The notes: generated by a model not told the origin, from the sequence alone. Positions 31,756-41,078 are shown, numbered from the stretch's first letter. The stretch is DNA of 64,000 nucleotides from UBA1426 sp050953365 (GCA_050953365.1 JBMNMN010000009.1:1-64000), one strand, 5' to 3'. Made by a program: numbers and translations.

Positions 31756-32136
31756 ATGAAGAACGTAATGGTCTGCGTAACGCAACAAAAGACCTGCGAT
31801 AGACTGATTCAATACGGCCATGACCTGCTGGACGATGCCAACGACGAACTTTTTATCATACATGTTGCACATTATCAATTTAAGTTTTTAGGCAACTCCA
31901 AAGAAGGAGAAGCCTTGGAATATTTATATGAAAAAGCCATGGCATACGGCGCACAGCTGACCGTAGTCCGCTCCAACGATGTCCAGGATACCCTGGTAGA
32001 CTTAGTTCATAAGTATAAGATCACACACATTATTCTGGGAGAATCCGGCGAAGGAACAGAAAGCAGCAACATAGTCCAACAACTGACAAACCGCGTAAAA
32101 CAGCAAGCCCAGGTAATTGTAGTTCCGGCTGTCTGA
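31756..32136 (+). CDS. Universal stress protein-family domain protein
   Basis: This 126-residue single-domain Usp fold protein has an N-terminal strand KNVMVCVTQQKTCDRLIQYG, a middle helix and a C-terminal THIILGESGEGTESSNIVQQLTNRVKQQAQVIVVP. The last part matches the G-2x-G-9x-G(S/T) nucleotide-loop region in outline, but it is closer to the Usp domain of KdpD-type proteins. It is a single gene behind a G-rich ribosome site (ATCGGGGGGGG), convergent with pfkA across 13 bases. The exact role is unknown. Confidence 0.8.
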   Translation: MKNVMVCVTQQKTCDRLIQYGHDLLDDANDELFIIHVAHYQFKFLGNSKEGEALEYLYEKAMAYGAQLTVVRSNDVQDTLVDLVHKYKITHIILGESGEGTESSNIVQQLTNRVKQQAQVIVVPAV

Positions 32137-32149
32137 TACGCAAATCATG

Positions 32150-33112
32150 TCAAATGGAAAGGATGTCTGCCAGGTTCATAATGGATGGATCCCAGGTCCG
32201 TTTCATTTCCAATGCTTCGGAAAGATCCATATCAATAATTTCACCACCCCTTATGCCGATTGCCCTGCTTTCGCTGTCAGCAAGAAGCAGTTCCACCGCG
32301 CGGTATCCCATAAGGCTGGCTAAGTTGCGATCCCTGGCTGTAGGAGAGCCTCCTCTTTGCGTGTAGCCTAAAACCACTTCTCTTGTTTCCAATCCGGTGC
32401 GCTGTTCTATAATTTCAGCCAATTCCAAGGTTCCGAGCTTTACCCCTTCTGCGCGGATAATCAGGCTGTGAAGCTTTCCTCTGTTCTTTCCCTGTACGAT
32501 TTTTCGGCACATTTTATTAATATCCACTTCTTCTTCCGGTACAAGAATGTATTCGGCGCCTCCTGCAAGACCGGAATAGAGGGCGATATTGCCGCAGTTT
32601 CGTCCCATAACTTCCACCACGGTGCAACGCCCGTGAGAAGAAGAGGTGTCACGAATATTGCTTATGGATGAAAGCACCGTATTCACGGCAGTATCAAAGC
32701 CGATGCTGTACTCTGTATAAGCAAGATCGTTATCGATGGTTCCGGGAAGACCCATCACCTTAATTCCGGCCCGTGAAAGTTTGAGTCCGCCTCTTAAAGA
32801 TCCGTCTCCCCCTATTACTACAAGCCCGTCAATCTCAAAGTTTTCCAGCATGTCCAAAGCTCTCTGAAAACCGGAAGGCTCCATGAATTCTTCGCTTCTT
32901 GCCGTGCGCAGCATGGTTCCCCCCCGTTGAATAATATCCGATACAGAGGAGACATCCATTTCTTCAAAATCGCCTTCCAACAAGCCTTCATAGCCGCGGC
33001 GAATACCGTAGACTTTAAGCTTGTTATAGATGGCGCTCCTTACAACGGCTCGTATGGCCGCGTTCATGCCCGGAGCATCCCCGCCGCTGGTCAATACGCC
33101 TATTGTTTTCAT
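32150..33112 (-). CDS. pfkA: ATP-dependent 6-phosphofructokinase
   Basis: This 320-residue enzyme phosphorylates fructose 6-phosphate, the committed step of glycolysis. Motifs: TSGGDAPGMNAAIR at the start, VVIGGDGSLRGG (ATP/Mg), GLPGTIDNDLAYTE with the catalytic aspartate, and VEVMGRNCGNIAL. The length fits bacterial group I enzymes. It follows dnaE in the same direction, a frequent clostridial arrangement, with 147 bases between that contain a hairpin related to the dispersed repeat. Confidence 0.96.
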   Translation of the reverse strand: MKTIGVLTSGGDAPGMNAAIRAVVRSAIYNKLKVYGIRRGYEGLLEGDFEEMDVSSVSDIIQRGGTMLRTARSEEFMEPSGFQRALDMLENFEIDGLVVIGGDGSLRGGLKLSRAGIKVMGLPGTIDNDLAYTEYSIGFDTAVNTVLSSISNIRDTSSSHGRCTVVEVMGRNCGNIALYSGLAGGAEYILVPEEEVDINKMCRKIVQGKNRGKLHSLIIRAEGVKLGTLELAEIIEQRTGLETREVVLGYTQRGGSPTARDRNLASLMGYRAVELLLADSESRAIGIRGGEIIDMDLSEALEMKRTWDPSIMNLADILSI

Positions 33113-33201
33113 TTTCCGACATCTCCTTATACTATAATTAGGGCTTGCTCTGAAAGTTATTCTTATGCTTTTAAACGCTTTTATATTTTAAGGATTTTTT
33201 A

Positions 33202-33229
33202 TTTTGGAGCGTAGGGTTGCGCTCCAAAA
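33202..33229. repeat. Short derivative of the dispersed repeat, copy C (hairpin)
   Basis: A perfect 10-bp stem TTTTGGAGCG / CGCTCCAAAA with loop TAGGGTTG. The sequence matches the left end of copy A (TTGGAG.AGCAGGGTTGCGCTCC) and then jumps to the right terminal AAAAA, as if the roughly 100-bp interior had been deleted. It lies between dnaE and pfkA; there is no T run, so it is not a standard terminator. Confidence 0.55.
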
Positions 33230-33259
33230 ATCCATTTAAATTTCCAACAATAATTTCTT

Positions 33260-36200
33260 TTATAGCTTTATATTATCCTTGCCGATAAACGCCTCCAGCT
33301 CGCGGCAGAAATCTTCCGATGGGTCTACCCACAATTTTGAATCCACCTTGTAGCACCGTCCCGATGCCGCTCCGAAAATCAATACCGGACAATCTCCGGG
33401 ATGGCAACATAGCAGTTCTTTAATATCGCGCAATGCCGTCTCTTCATCCATTGAGCCGGGGATGCGAAGTTTTACAGGCCTCTGCCCCCTTGCCACGCCA
33501 TAGTCTTCGATGTGGAAGATTTTATCCGCCAGTATCTTCGGAGCTTCCTCTTCCTTGCAGTTTACAGTTCCTTTTACAACGATAATCTTGTCGTCAATAA
33601 GCAGGTCCCTATGCCGTTCATATACATTTGGGAAAACAATTACCTCTATTTCACCGTACAAATCTTCAAGTTGCACAAAGGCCATCATATTATTTTTCTT
33701 TGTGATCAAAGTCCTTTTGCCGCTTATAATGCCCGCTATTGTCACATTCATTCCGTCCTTGCTCAGATCCCCTTCCTCGCTGTGCATCAGTTCCTCCGTG
33801 GTAACGGTCTGAATCTCCTTTATGCGTTCCGCATAAGCGTCCAGAGGATGACCTGTAACGTAGACGCCCAGCATCTCCTTTTCCATGGCCATTAGAAGGG
33901 CAGGCGAAAAGTTTTCCACTTGAGGGAGCTGTTCTGCGGGATTGCATTGACGCATGATATCATCGTTCTGTTCGAAAAGCGACATCTGTCCGGCTATGGT
34001 CTTCCGGCTGTCGCACTGGGCCGCCTCTATGACGCTTTCATAGACGGCCATCAGTTGGGCCCTGTTTTTGTTCAGACTGTCAAAGGCCCCGGCTTTAATC
34101 AGGCTTTCAATGGCTTTTTTATTTATCTCTCTAATATCTATGTGCTGGACAAATCCAAAGAAATCTTCCGGCTGATGCTTTTCACGCATGCGAATAATCG
34201 CATCTACGACCCCTTCTCCTACATTTTTTACCCCCAATAAGCCGAATCGGATTCTTCCGTCGTGAACGGTAAATTTCTTTTCGCTCACGAGAACATCGGG
34301 AGGAAGAACTTCGATCTTCATATCCTTGCAATTCCGGATGTACTTGGCAATCTGCGCAGAATCCCCGATGACGCTTCCCATGAGAGCCGCCATAAATTCC
34401 ACAGGGTAATGAGTCTTTAAGTAAGCGGTCTGATAAGCAAGCACCGCATACGCCGCCGCATGGGATTTGTTAAATGCGTACTCCGCAAAGCTTTCCATCT
34501 GACTGTAAATTTCCTCAGCAGCTTTTTCCGGGATGCCGTTGCGAATACATCCCATGATTTCCGGCTTGCCGGATGCATCATCCTTTCCGTAGATAAAATA
34601 TTGCTTCTCCTGCTCCATTACATCCCGCTTTTTCTTACTCATAGCCCGGCGGACGAGATCGCTGCGTCCATAAGTATATCCTGCCAGGTCTCGGACAATC
34701 TGCATGACCTGCTCCTGGTAGACCATACAGCCGTATGTCACGGAGAGGATAGGTTCAAGGCTTTTATGAATATATTTGATATTTTGCGGATTTTTCTTGT
34801 TTTCGATATAGGTGGGAATGGAAGCCATGGGTCCGGGCCGATAGAGCGAAATGCCCGCCACGATATCTTCAAAGCAGTCCGGTCGAAGATTCATCATGAA
34901 CTGGCGCATTCCCGAACTTTCCAACTGAAACACGCCTAGGGTATTGCCGCTGCTTATCAGCTCGTAAACCTTTGGATCGTCGTATTCCATATTAGAAAAG
35001 TTAATGCGTACACCGTGATTGGCTTCAATCATTTCCAGCGCATCCCGAATCACCGTCAAGTTTCGCAGGCCAAGAAAGTCCATTTTCAGCAATCCTAACT
35101 CTTCTATAGTCCCCATGGGGAATTGGGTAGCAACGCCCTTCTCCGCCAGGTAAAGGGGAACGTATTCATCGATGCGTCTCTTAGTGATAACGACTCCCGC
35201 AGCATGAGTAGAGGCATGACGGGACTTTCCTTCCAAGGCCCTTGCCGTATCGATCAGAGAACGTATCTGTTTATTGTTATCGTAATCCCCTCGAAGGTCA
35301 GGATTCATTTCCAAGGCTTTATCAATGGTCATTTTCAGGTCGAAGGGGATCTTCTTGGCAATAGCGTCCACTTCTCCGTAGCTCATGTTCATGGCTCTGC
35401 CCACATCGCGGACGGCCTGTTTTGCTTTCATGGTACCAAAGGTGATGATCTGAGCAACCTTATCGGCGCCGTATTTTTCTACAACGTAATCGATGACCTC
35501 GCCTCTTCGTTCAAAGCAAAAATCAATATCAATGTCCGGCATGCTGATCCGCTCCGGATTGAGAAAGCGCTCAAAGATGAGTCCGTATTTGATCGGGTCA
35601 ATATCGGTGATGTGAAGGCAATAAGCCACGATGCTTCCGGCTGCGGAGCCGCGGCCGGGGCCTACCATAATTCCGTTTCGCTTGGCGTAATTAATGAAAT
35701 CCCAGACGATAAGGAAGTATTCCACATATCCCATAGACTCGATAGTATTCAGTTCGTACTCCAGCCGCTGTAACAAGGCGGTGTCGGGCTGCCCGTATCG
35801 CTCTCTGATACCGTCCATACAGAGCTCCCGAAGATAACTTCGGTTGTCCTTGCCCTCAGGAGCTTTAAATTCCGGCAAATGGAGCTCTCCGAACTGCAAT
35901 TCCAGGTTGCAGGCATCGGCAATGCGAGCGGTGTTTTCCAAAGCCTCAGGGATATCCGAAAAAAGCTGCGCCATTTCTTCTTCGGATTTAAGGTAGAACT
36001 GGTCGTTTGGGAACCGCATCCGGTCCTGATCGTCCACAGTCCGCCCGGTTTGTATGCATAATAAAATATCGTGAGCGGCGGCGTCCTCCCGGCTCACGTA
36101 GTGAACATCGTTTGTAGCGACGAAAGGAATTCCCGTTTCCGCGCGAAGTTGTTTCATGTAAGGCAGGATTTTATATTCCTCTTCCAGACCCTGGTTTTGA

Positions 36201-36721
36201 AGCTCCAGATAAAAATTCCCTTCTCCAAAGATATCCAGATACTCCAGCGCTTCGGCTTTGGCTCCTTCGTAATCGTCGTTTAAAAGCTTTGCAGGTATGT
36301 CTCCTGCCAGACAGGCGGAAAGAGCAACAAGACCGCCGCTGTACCGGCGCAGTAATTCCTTGTCTACCCTGGGTTTATAATAGAATCCTTTCGTATAGCC
36401 GGCCGAAACGATCTTCATCAGATTTTGATAGCCCTGCCGGTCTTTGGCCAGCAGCACCAAGTGACCCTGATGTTTGTCCTTGTCCGGGTCTCTGTCTGTC
36501 ATAGATCTGGCAGCTGTATAGACTTCACAGCCGATGATAGGCTTAATGCCTTGCTTTCTTGCCTCTTTGTAGAAGTCGATAACACCGAACATTACCCCGT
36601 GATCCGTAATGGCAAGAGAATCCATACCTAACTCTTTCGCCTTGGCAACCAGGGATTTAATATCGGCAGCCCCATCCAGAAGACTGTATTCCGTATGCGT
36701 ATGTAGATGGGTAAAGCTCAT
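33260..36721 (-). CDS. dnaE: DNA polymerase III alpha subunit
   Basis: This 1153-residue C-family polymerase begins with the PHP domain (FTHLHTHTEYSLLDGAADI). Active-site segments are GPGRGSAAGSIVAYCL and PDIDIDFCFERRGEV (catalytic aspartates), and the OB-fold near residue 980-1060 has NVTIAGIISGKRTLITKKN. It is the DnaE type and not PolC. In Firmicutes it cooperates with PolC, extending RNA primers on the lagging strand. It lies downstream of trmB and upstream of pfkA on the minus strand. Confidence 0.96.
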   Translation of the reverse strand: MSFTHLHTHTEYSLLDGAADIKSLVAKAKELGMDSLAITDHGVMFGVIDFYKEARKQGIKPIIGCEVYTAARSMTDRDPDKDKHQGHLVLLAKDRQGYQNLMKIVSAGYTKGFYYKPRVDKELLRRYSGGLVALSACLAGDIPAKLLNDDYEGAKAEALEYLDIFGEGNFYLELQNQGLEEEYKILPYMKQLRAETGIPFVATNDVHYVSREDAAAHDILLCIQTGRTVDDQDRMRFPNDQFYLKSEEEMAQLFSDIPEALENTARIADACNLELQFGELHLPEFKAPEGKDNRSYLRELCMDGIRERYGQPDTALLQRLEYELNTIESMGYVEYFLIVWDFINYAKRNGIMVGPGRGSAAGSIVAYCLHITDIDPIKYGLIFERFLNPERISMPDIDIDFCFERRGEVIDYVVEKYGADKVAQIITFGTMKAKQAVRDVGRAMNMSYGEVDAIAKKIPFDLKMTIDKALEMNPDLRGDYDNNKQIRSLIDTARALEGKSRHASTHAAGVVITKRRIDEYVPLYLAEKGVATQFPMGTIEELGLLKMDFLGLRNLTVIRDALEMIEANHGVRINFSNMEYDDPKVYELISSGNTLGVFQLESSGMRQFMMNLRPDCFEDIVAGISLYRPGPMASIPTYIENKKNPQNIKYIHKSLEPILSVTYGCMVYQEQVMQIVRDLAGYTYGRSDLVRRAMSKKKRDVMEQEKQYFIYGKDDASGKPEIMGCIRNGIPEKAAEEIYSQMESFAEYAFNKSHAAAYAVLAYQTAYLKTHYPVEFMAALMGSVIGDSAQIAKYIRNCKDMKIEVLPPDVLVSEKKFTVHDGRIRFGLLGVKNVGEGVVDAIIRMREKHQPEDFFGFVQHIDIREINKKAIESLIKAGAFDSLNKNRAQLMAVYESVIEAAQCDSRKTIAGQMSLFEQNDDIMRQCNPAEQLPQVENFSPALLMAMEKEMLGVYVTGHPLDAYAERIKEIQTVTTEELMHSEEGDLSKDGMNVTIAGIISGKRTLITKKNNMMAFVQLEDLYGEIEVIVFPNVYERHRDLLIDDKIIVVKGTVNCKEEEAPKILADKIFHIEDYGVARGQRPVKLRIPGSMDEETALRDIKELLCCHPGDCPVLIFGAASGRCYKVDSKLWVDPSEDFCRELEAFIGKDNIKL

Positions 36722-36807
36722 GCTTCTATCTCCGTTTTTCGATTTCTTTCAAGAAAATTCTATAGCATCAAAACTTAAATTGCAACCTGCGGAAAGGTAC
36801 GTAGTAT

Positions 36808-37461
36808 TCAAACTCGGATCCTGCAATAATGGATAGGTTTTCCCAACAAACGGAAGCGTTCCTCGTACTGGGTGGTGACGAGACGTGCAGGCAAATCGCT
36901 TTTATGCAAATCCCTTGTACACTCTTCAATGGTCAGTCCCACCGCCTCACATTCTTCCAATGTAAAATCAAACAAGGCCTCGCTGTCCGTCTTAAATTCA
37001 ATAAAACCTCCGGGTACAAGAGCCTGTCGATATCCTTTAAGATAGTCCCGGTGGGTGAGCCGTCGCTTCGCATGACGCTTTTTGGGCCAAGGGTCGCTAA
37101 AATTGAGATAAATGCCGGCAAGCTCGCCTTCTGCAAAGAAACTCTCTACATCTATGATGAATTCGGGAATAAACAGCACGTTCGCAAGCTCTCTATCCCG
37201 AATCAATTCCATTGCCCGAAGGACCACGCTGCTCCTTCCTTCCGCTCCCAGATAGAAAACGGACGGATTTGCTTCACCCTTAGCTGCGAGAAAATGCCCT
37301 CTCCCACATCCTACTTCCAAGCAAATCTCACCGGAAAAGCTATTGTTTTTTTCTTTGAGAAAATCTCTCCATCTTCCTCGAAGCTCCCGGCTGTCTTTTA
37401 TCTGTAAGTATTCAAGGGCCGCCAGCCTTGCTTCTTCGTTTTTTACCTTACGTTGACGCAT
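36808..37461 (-). CDS. trmB: tRNA (guanine-N7-)-methyltransferase
   Basis: This 217-residue SAM-dependent enzyme makes m7G46 in tRNA. SAM motif: ICLEVGCGRGHFLAAKG (residues about 46-62); the TrmB signature YLNFSDPWPKKRHAKRRLTHRDYLKGY follows, and FEFKTDSE-type IEFKTDSEALFDF near 145. Its start overlaps the nrdG stop by 19 bases, so it is translationally coupled to the ribonucleotide reductase genes. A divergent C-terminal end fits the family. Confidence 0.93.
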   Translation of the reverse strand: MRQRKVKNEEARLAALEYLQIKDSRELRGRWRDFLKEKNNSFSGEICLEVGCGRGHFLAAKGEANPSVFYLGAEGRSSVVLRAMELIRDRELANVLFIPEFIIDVESFFAEGELAGIYLNFSDPWPKKRHAKRRLTHRDYLKGYRQALVPGGFIEFKTDSEALFDFTLEECEAVGLTIEECTRDLHKSDLPARLVTTQYEERFRLLGKPIHYCRIRV

Positions 37462-38192
37462 AACCGCCTCCCCAGTTCTTCCATTTCCCCCAAACTGTAT
37501 GCGGAATAGGTACCCGAATTATCCAAGATATTTCCCGGGTTATAAAAGCGTTGCAAATACCACGCAGGAGCTCCCGGATATTCCCCAATCATTCTTTCAA
37601 TATCCTCTTCCGAAAGCAATTCCCTGCATACTGTGGTTCGAAATTCGCAAGGGAATCCATTCTGATGCCAGGCATCTGTCAGGAGCCTTGCGCTTTCCTT
37701 TATATTTTCCGGATTTACCGAGCACCTTACGATTTGCTCGTATTTATCGGCTGGCCCTTTTACATCCATGGCCACATAATCGACTAAACCGCTTTCCAGC
37801 AACTCTCTCAGCATATCCGGCCTGGTTCCGTTTGTATCCAGCTTGACGGACAAGCCTAGGTCTTTTATCTCTTCTGCTAATTTTGGCAGTTCTTTGTTAA
37901 GTGTGGGCTCTCCGCCGGAAATGCACACACCGTCCAGAAACCTCTTTCTCTTTTTCAAAAAAGCAAATAGTTCCTCCCGACGGATCTCGTTGCCGCCACC
38001 TGTGGCCCTTTGAACGAATGCATCCGGAGTATCTGCATCTTCTGCATCTTCTCCATATTTTCCGTATCCATGCACCAATTCCGGATTGTGGCAATACCCA
38101 CATCTAAAGTTGCATCCACCGAGAAAGATAACGGTGGATGCTTTTCCAGGATAATCGATCAATGATGATTTTATTATTCCTGCAATTTTCAT
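37443..38192 (-). CDS. nrdG: Anaerobic ribonucleotide reductase activating protein (radical SAM)
   Basis: This 249-residue radical SAM protein has the cluster motif GGCNFRCGYCHNPEL (CxxxCxxC, residues about 26-40) and GVCISGGEPTLNKEL downstream. It generates the glycyl radical on NrdD. It is longer than E. coli NrdG and resembles the pyruvate-formate-lyase-activase-like NrdG type of clostridia. It starts 19 bases after the nrdD stop. Confidence 0.92.
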   Translation of the reverse strand: MKIAGIIKSSLIDYPGKASTVIFLGGCNFRCGYCHNPELVHGYGKYGEDAEDADTPDAFVQRATGGGNEIRREELFAFLKKRKRFLDGVCISGGEPTLNKELPKLAEEIKDLGLSVKLDTNGTRPDMLRELLESGLVDYVAMDVKGPADKYEQIVRCSVNPENIKESARLLTDAWHQNGFPCEFRTTVCRELLSEEDIERMIGEYPGAPAWYLQRFYNPGNILDNSGTYSAYSLGEMEELGRRLCVNVR

Positions 38193-38211
38193 GTTTTACT
38201 CCCAGACGCTG

Positions 38212-40377
38212 TTATGCTGTAACTGTCAGCTCCGTCTCCGTGTCGGCTTCCGGTACGGGGTTCCGATCCGACACCGCGCTCTTATTATGGTTCAGGCTGA
38301 CCACAACATCAAATTCTTTGCGTTCCTTATATTCCTCCTGCTTCCCTTTGTTCCAGGATTGGACGGGACGATGGAACCCGACGACCCTGGTCCAGACTTC
38401 CGCATCCTTTCCGCAGGTAGGACAAGTGAACTTCTCACCCGCGATGTACCCGTGATCGGGACAGATGGAGAAAGTGGGGGTGATGGTTATGTACGGGATG
38501 GATGTGCTTTCCATAATTTTCTTAATAAAGGTACTGCAGATTTCTCCGTTATCGATCTGTTCGCCTAAGAACACGTGAAGCACCGTCCCTCCGGTATACG
38601 AAGTCTGCAGCTTTTCCTGAAGCTCAATGGCCTCGAAGATGTCGTCCGTCGCGCCCACGGGAAGCTGGGTGGAATTGGTATAATAAGGCTCGTCCGTTCC
38701 GGCGGTAATGATGTTGGGATAGAGCTTCTTGTCCAGTCTTGCAAACCGATAGCTGGTTCCTTCCGCCGGAGAAGCTTCCAAGTTCCAAAGTGTCCCCGAT
38801 TCCTCCTGGAACAACTGAATAATCCGGTTCATATAATCCATGATATCCACCGCAAACATGTTCCCTTCTTCTGTGGTGATATCCACACCCAAAAGATTGA
38901 GGCAAGCCTCATTCATGCCGTTTAAGCCGATGGTGGAAAAATGGTTTTTGAAGTATCCCCCGGTGGCTTTCTTTACACCGGATAGGTAGAAACGGGAATA
39001 GGGATATAGACCGGATTCCATGTATTTTTCCAGCATTTCACGCTTGCAATCGCAAATCTCCTTCGCATATTCCATCAGTTTCCGCACCCGGCTCTTAAAT
39101 TCCTGCACATCCTTTGCAAGATAACCGATCCGAGCCATATTCAGCGTCACAACATTGATGGAGCCCGTCAGGGGATTCGCTCCAAAAAGCCCGCCGCCCC
39201 GATGACGCAGTTCCCGATTGTCCAGCCGCAAACGGCAACACATGGACCGGATGTCCTCGGGAGAGAGATCGGAATTTACGAAATTTGCGAAATAGGGCGT
39301 ACCGAACTTTCTGGTCATTTCCATGATCATACGCACGGATTCCGACTCCCAGGGAAAGTCCCTGGTAATATTGACGGTAGGAATGGGGAAACTGAACGCT
39401 CTGCCTGCTCCGTCGCCTTCCATCATGACTTCGCAATAGGCGATATTAAACATATCCATTTCCTTTTGGAACTCGCCGTAAGTCTTGTCCATCATGGTCC
39501 CGCCGATGATCACTCCCTGATCCTTCAGGAGGGAATGGGGCACAATGTCAAGAGTAATATTGGTAAAGGGCGTTTGGAAACCGACTCTTGTCGGAACATT
39601 GAGGTTATAAATGAAGCGTTGGACTGCTTTCTTTACCTGCTTGTAATCCAATCCGTCGTAGTAAATAAACGGCGCCAAATAAGTATCAATACTGGAAACA
39701 GCCTGTGCCCCCGCTGCCTCACCCTGCAAAGTGAAGAGCAGATTTGCAAGCTGCATAAGGGCGGACTCAAAATGCTTCGGAGGTCTGGATTCAATCTTGC
39801 CTTTTGCACCCTTAAACCCTTTCATAAGGAAATCTTGTAAATCCCAGCCGCAGCAATAGGGGGCCAAAAGACCCAAGTCATGGATATGGAGATCACCTTG
39901 TATGTGAGCGTCTCTCAGCTCTTTTCGATATACTTTGTTAAGCCAATATTTCTGTGTCATGCTCTCTACGATATGGTTGTTGAGGCCCTGAAGGGAATAG
40001 CCCATGTTGGAGTTTTCGTTTACCCTCCAATCATCCAAGGATACATATTCTTCGATCACCTGTCCCGCATCCATGAACAGGTTGTTGGTGCGGAGAGTCT
40101 CTCTCTCCTTTCGATAGAGGATATAAGCCTTAGCCGTCTTTGCATGTCCCTCTTCAATGAGGATTTTTTCCACGATATCCTGAATGTCTTCTACGCTGGG
40201 AATGCTTGCGCGATACGTTTCGTTAAGCACTCCCTCCACCAGCATAGCTAACCGCTGGGCTTCCACTTCGTCCTGTCCGCCTACTGCCCGCGCCGCCGCA
40301 AAGATGGCATTTTTAATTTTTGCTAAGTTGTAGTCGACAATTTCACCGTTGCGTTTTTGAATCTTGCTTATTCCCAT
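38212..40377 (-). CDS. nrdD: Anaerobic ribonucleoside-triphosphate reductase (class III)
   Basis: This 721-residue enzyme makes dNTPs without oxygen. Residues 1-95 are an ATP-cone (IQKRNGEIVDYNLAKIKNAI) for allosteric control. The body has VGFQTPFTNITLDI, and the C-terminus carries a CxxH...CPTC metal site and the glycyl radical loop WTRVVGFHRPVQSWNKGK. It heads nrdD-nrdG-trmB. The upstream gap has a pair of NrdR-like boxes. A strict or facultative anaerobic life style follows. Confidence 0.96.
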   Translation of the reverse strand: MGISKIQKRNGEIVDYNLAKIKNAIFAAARAVGGQDEVEAQRLAMLVEGVLNETYRASIPSVEDIQDIVEKILIEEGHAKTAKAYILYRKERETLRTNNLFMDAGQVIEEYVSLDDWRVNENSNMGYSLQGLNNHIVESMTQKYWLNKVYRKELRDAHIQGDLHIHDLGLLAPYCCGWDLQDFLMKGFKGAKGKIESRPPKHFESALMQLANLLFTLQGEAAGAQAVSSIDTYLAPFIYYDGLDYKQVKKAVQRFIYNLNVPTRVGFQTPFTNITLDIVPHSLLKDQGVIIGGTMMDKTYGEFQKEMDMFNIAYCEVMMEGDGAGRAFSFPIPTVNITRDFPWESESVRMIMEMTRKFGTPYFANFVNSDLSPEDIRSMCCRLRLDNRELRHRGGGLFGANPLTGSINVVTLNMARIGYLAKDVQEFKSRVRKLMEYAKEICDCKREMLEKYMESGLYPYSRFYLSGVKKATGGYFKNHFSTIGLNGMNEACLNLLGVDITTEEGNMFAVDIMDYMNRIIQLFQEESGTLWNLEASPAEGTSYRFARLDKKLYPNIITAGTDEPYYTNSTQLPVGATDDIFEAIELQEKLQTSYTGGTVLHVFLGEQIDNGEICSTFIKKIMESTSIPYITITPTFSICPDHGYIAGEKFTCPTCGKDAEVWTRVVGFHRPVQSWNKGKQEEYKERKEFDVVVSLNHNKSAVSDRNPVPEADTETELTVTA

Positions 40378-40465
40378 ACCCTGACCTCCCGTAGTGCAAT
40401 TTTAATTTCTTGACGATATACTGCGTCAAAGGGCCTTTCATGCGTAATTCTTAAAACCCCGCTAT

Positions 40466-40513
40466 ATACTTTGTATAGTTGGTAATTCGTATTACGGTTA
40501 CTATATATAGTAT
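40466..40513 (-). promoter_or_regulatory. Candidate tandem NrdR boxes upstream of nrdD
   Basis: Two AT-rich 16-mers lie about 90 and 125 bases before the nrdD start: ATACTTTGTATAGTTG (40466-40481) and TTACTATATATAGTAT (40498-40513). The second contains the perfect palindrome ACTATATATAGT, matching the NrdR core. Their centres are 32 bp apart, the spacing known for cooperative NrdR binding. NrdR represses ribonucleotide reductase genes in many bacteria. I have not seen nrdR in this window. Confidence 0.6.
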
Positions 40514-40676
40514 TATAAAGCGGTATATTTTACAAGTAGCAAATAATGAATTATAGGAGGCTGAAATGAGGGATTCCGGCTGCAGGCCGCAATTTACCTA
40601 ATCTTATAATTTAAAAAATTTATTACCTCTTAAAACTAAATCAAAAAGCAGCTAAAAATCTACAAATGCTTTATTT

Positions 40677-40901
40677 TAGTTGATTTATTTCCATATATTG
40701 TAAACAAACTGCTCTTTATGAAATATGAATCAACTATTTTACTTGCAATTGGCGTTTTTAGCTGTTTTTCTTATAAAATAATCAACTAGAATTTTGAATT
40801 AATGTTTTTTTAGTTGATTTTCTGCTGTTTTACTTCCGTTTTTAGGCATTTATATAGCGAAAATCAACTAATTTCGGTCTTTCTGATGATTTTGGTTGAT
40901 T
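40677..40901. repeat. Array of six helically phased 9-mers (TAGTTGATT and complement)
   Basis: Copies start at 40677 (TAGTTGATT), 40728 and 40780 (AATCAACTA), 40811 (TAGTTGATT), 40862 (AATCAACTA) and 40893 (TGGTTGATT, one mismatch). Start-to-start distances are 51, 52, 31, 51 and 31 bp, near 5 and 3 helical turns. Facing pairs make two 60-base units (40677-40736, 40811-40870) and two 40-base units (40780-40819, 40862-40901). The array is non-coding and AT-rich. A protein-binding array or a set of cruciforms is possible; spacers differ, so it is not a CRISPR. With the boxes at 40466 and the repeat at 40943 it fills the 40378-41078 gap. Confidence 0.85.
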
Positions 40902-40942
40902 ATCCTGAAAAAGTTGCACTTGCGCAAACTTCAAATGAAAGT

Positions 40943-41075
40943 ATTATTTTGGGAGCGCAGGGTCGCGCTCCGGCGAGTACAAGCAAGTGTCAACCGGGCA
41001 GGACGGGCCGCCCGAATCATATAGCACGCAGCGCGTAGCCATCGAGCGGGAGCGTACCCTGCCTCCAAATAAAAT
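40943..41075. repeat. Structured dispersed repeat, copy B (133 bp)
   Basis: The ends pair imperfectly (TTTTGGGAG with CTCCAAAT) and then CAGGGT (40958-40963) with ACCCTG (41056-41061). The interior is nearly the same as copy A, including CGGCGAGTACAAGCAAGTG, CAACCGGGCAGGACGG and GCGCGTAGCCATCGAGCGGG; the variable stretch is the region 41000-41030. It lies three bases after the 3' end of the parvulin gene on the minus strand. Confidence 0.8.
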
Positions 41076-41078
41076 CCC

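Noticed and set aside
40677..40901. CRISPR array
   Set aside because: The repeated unit is only 9 bp, alternates in orientation, has two spacer lengths, and no cas genes are near.
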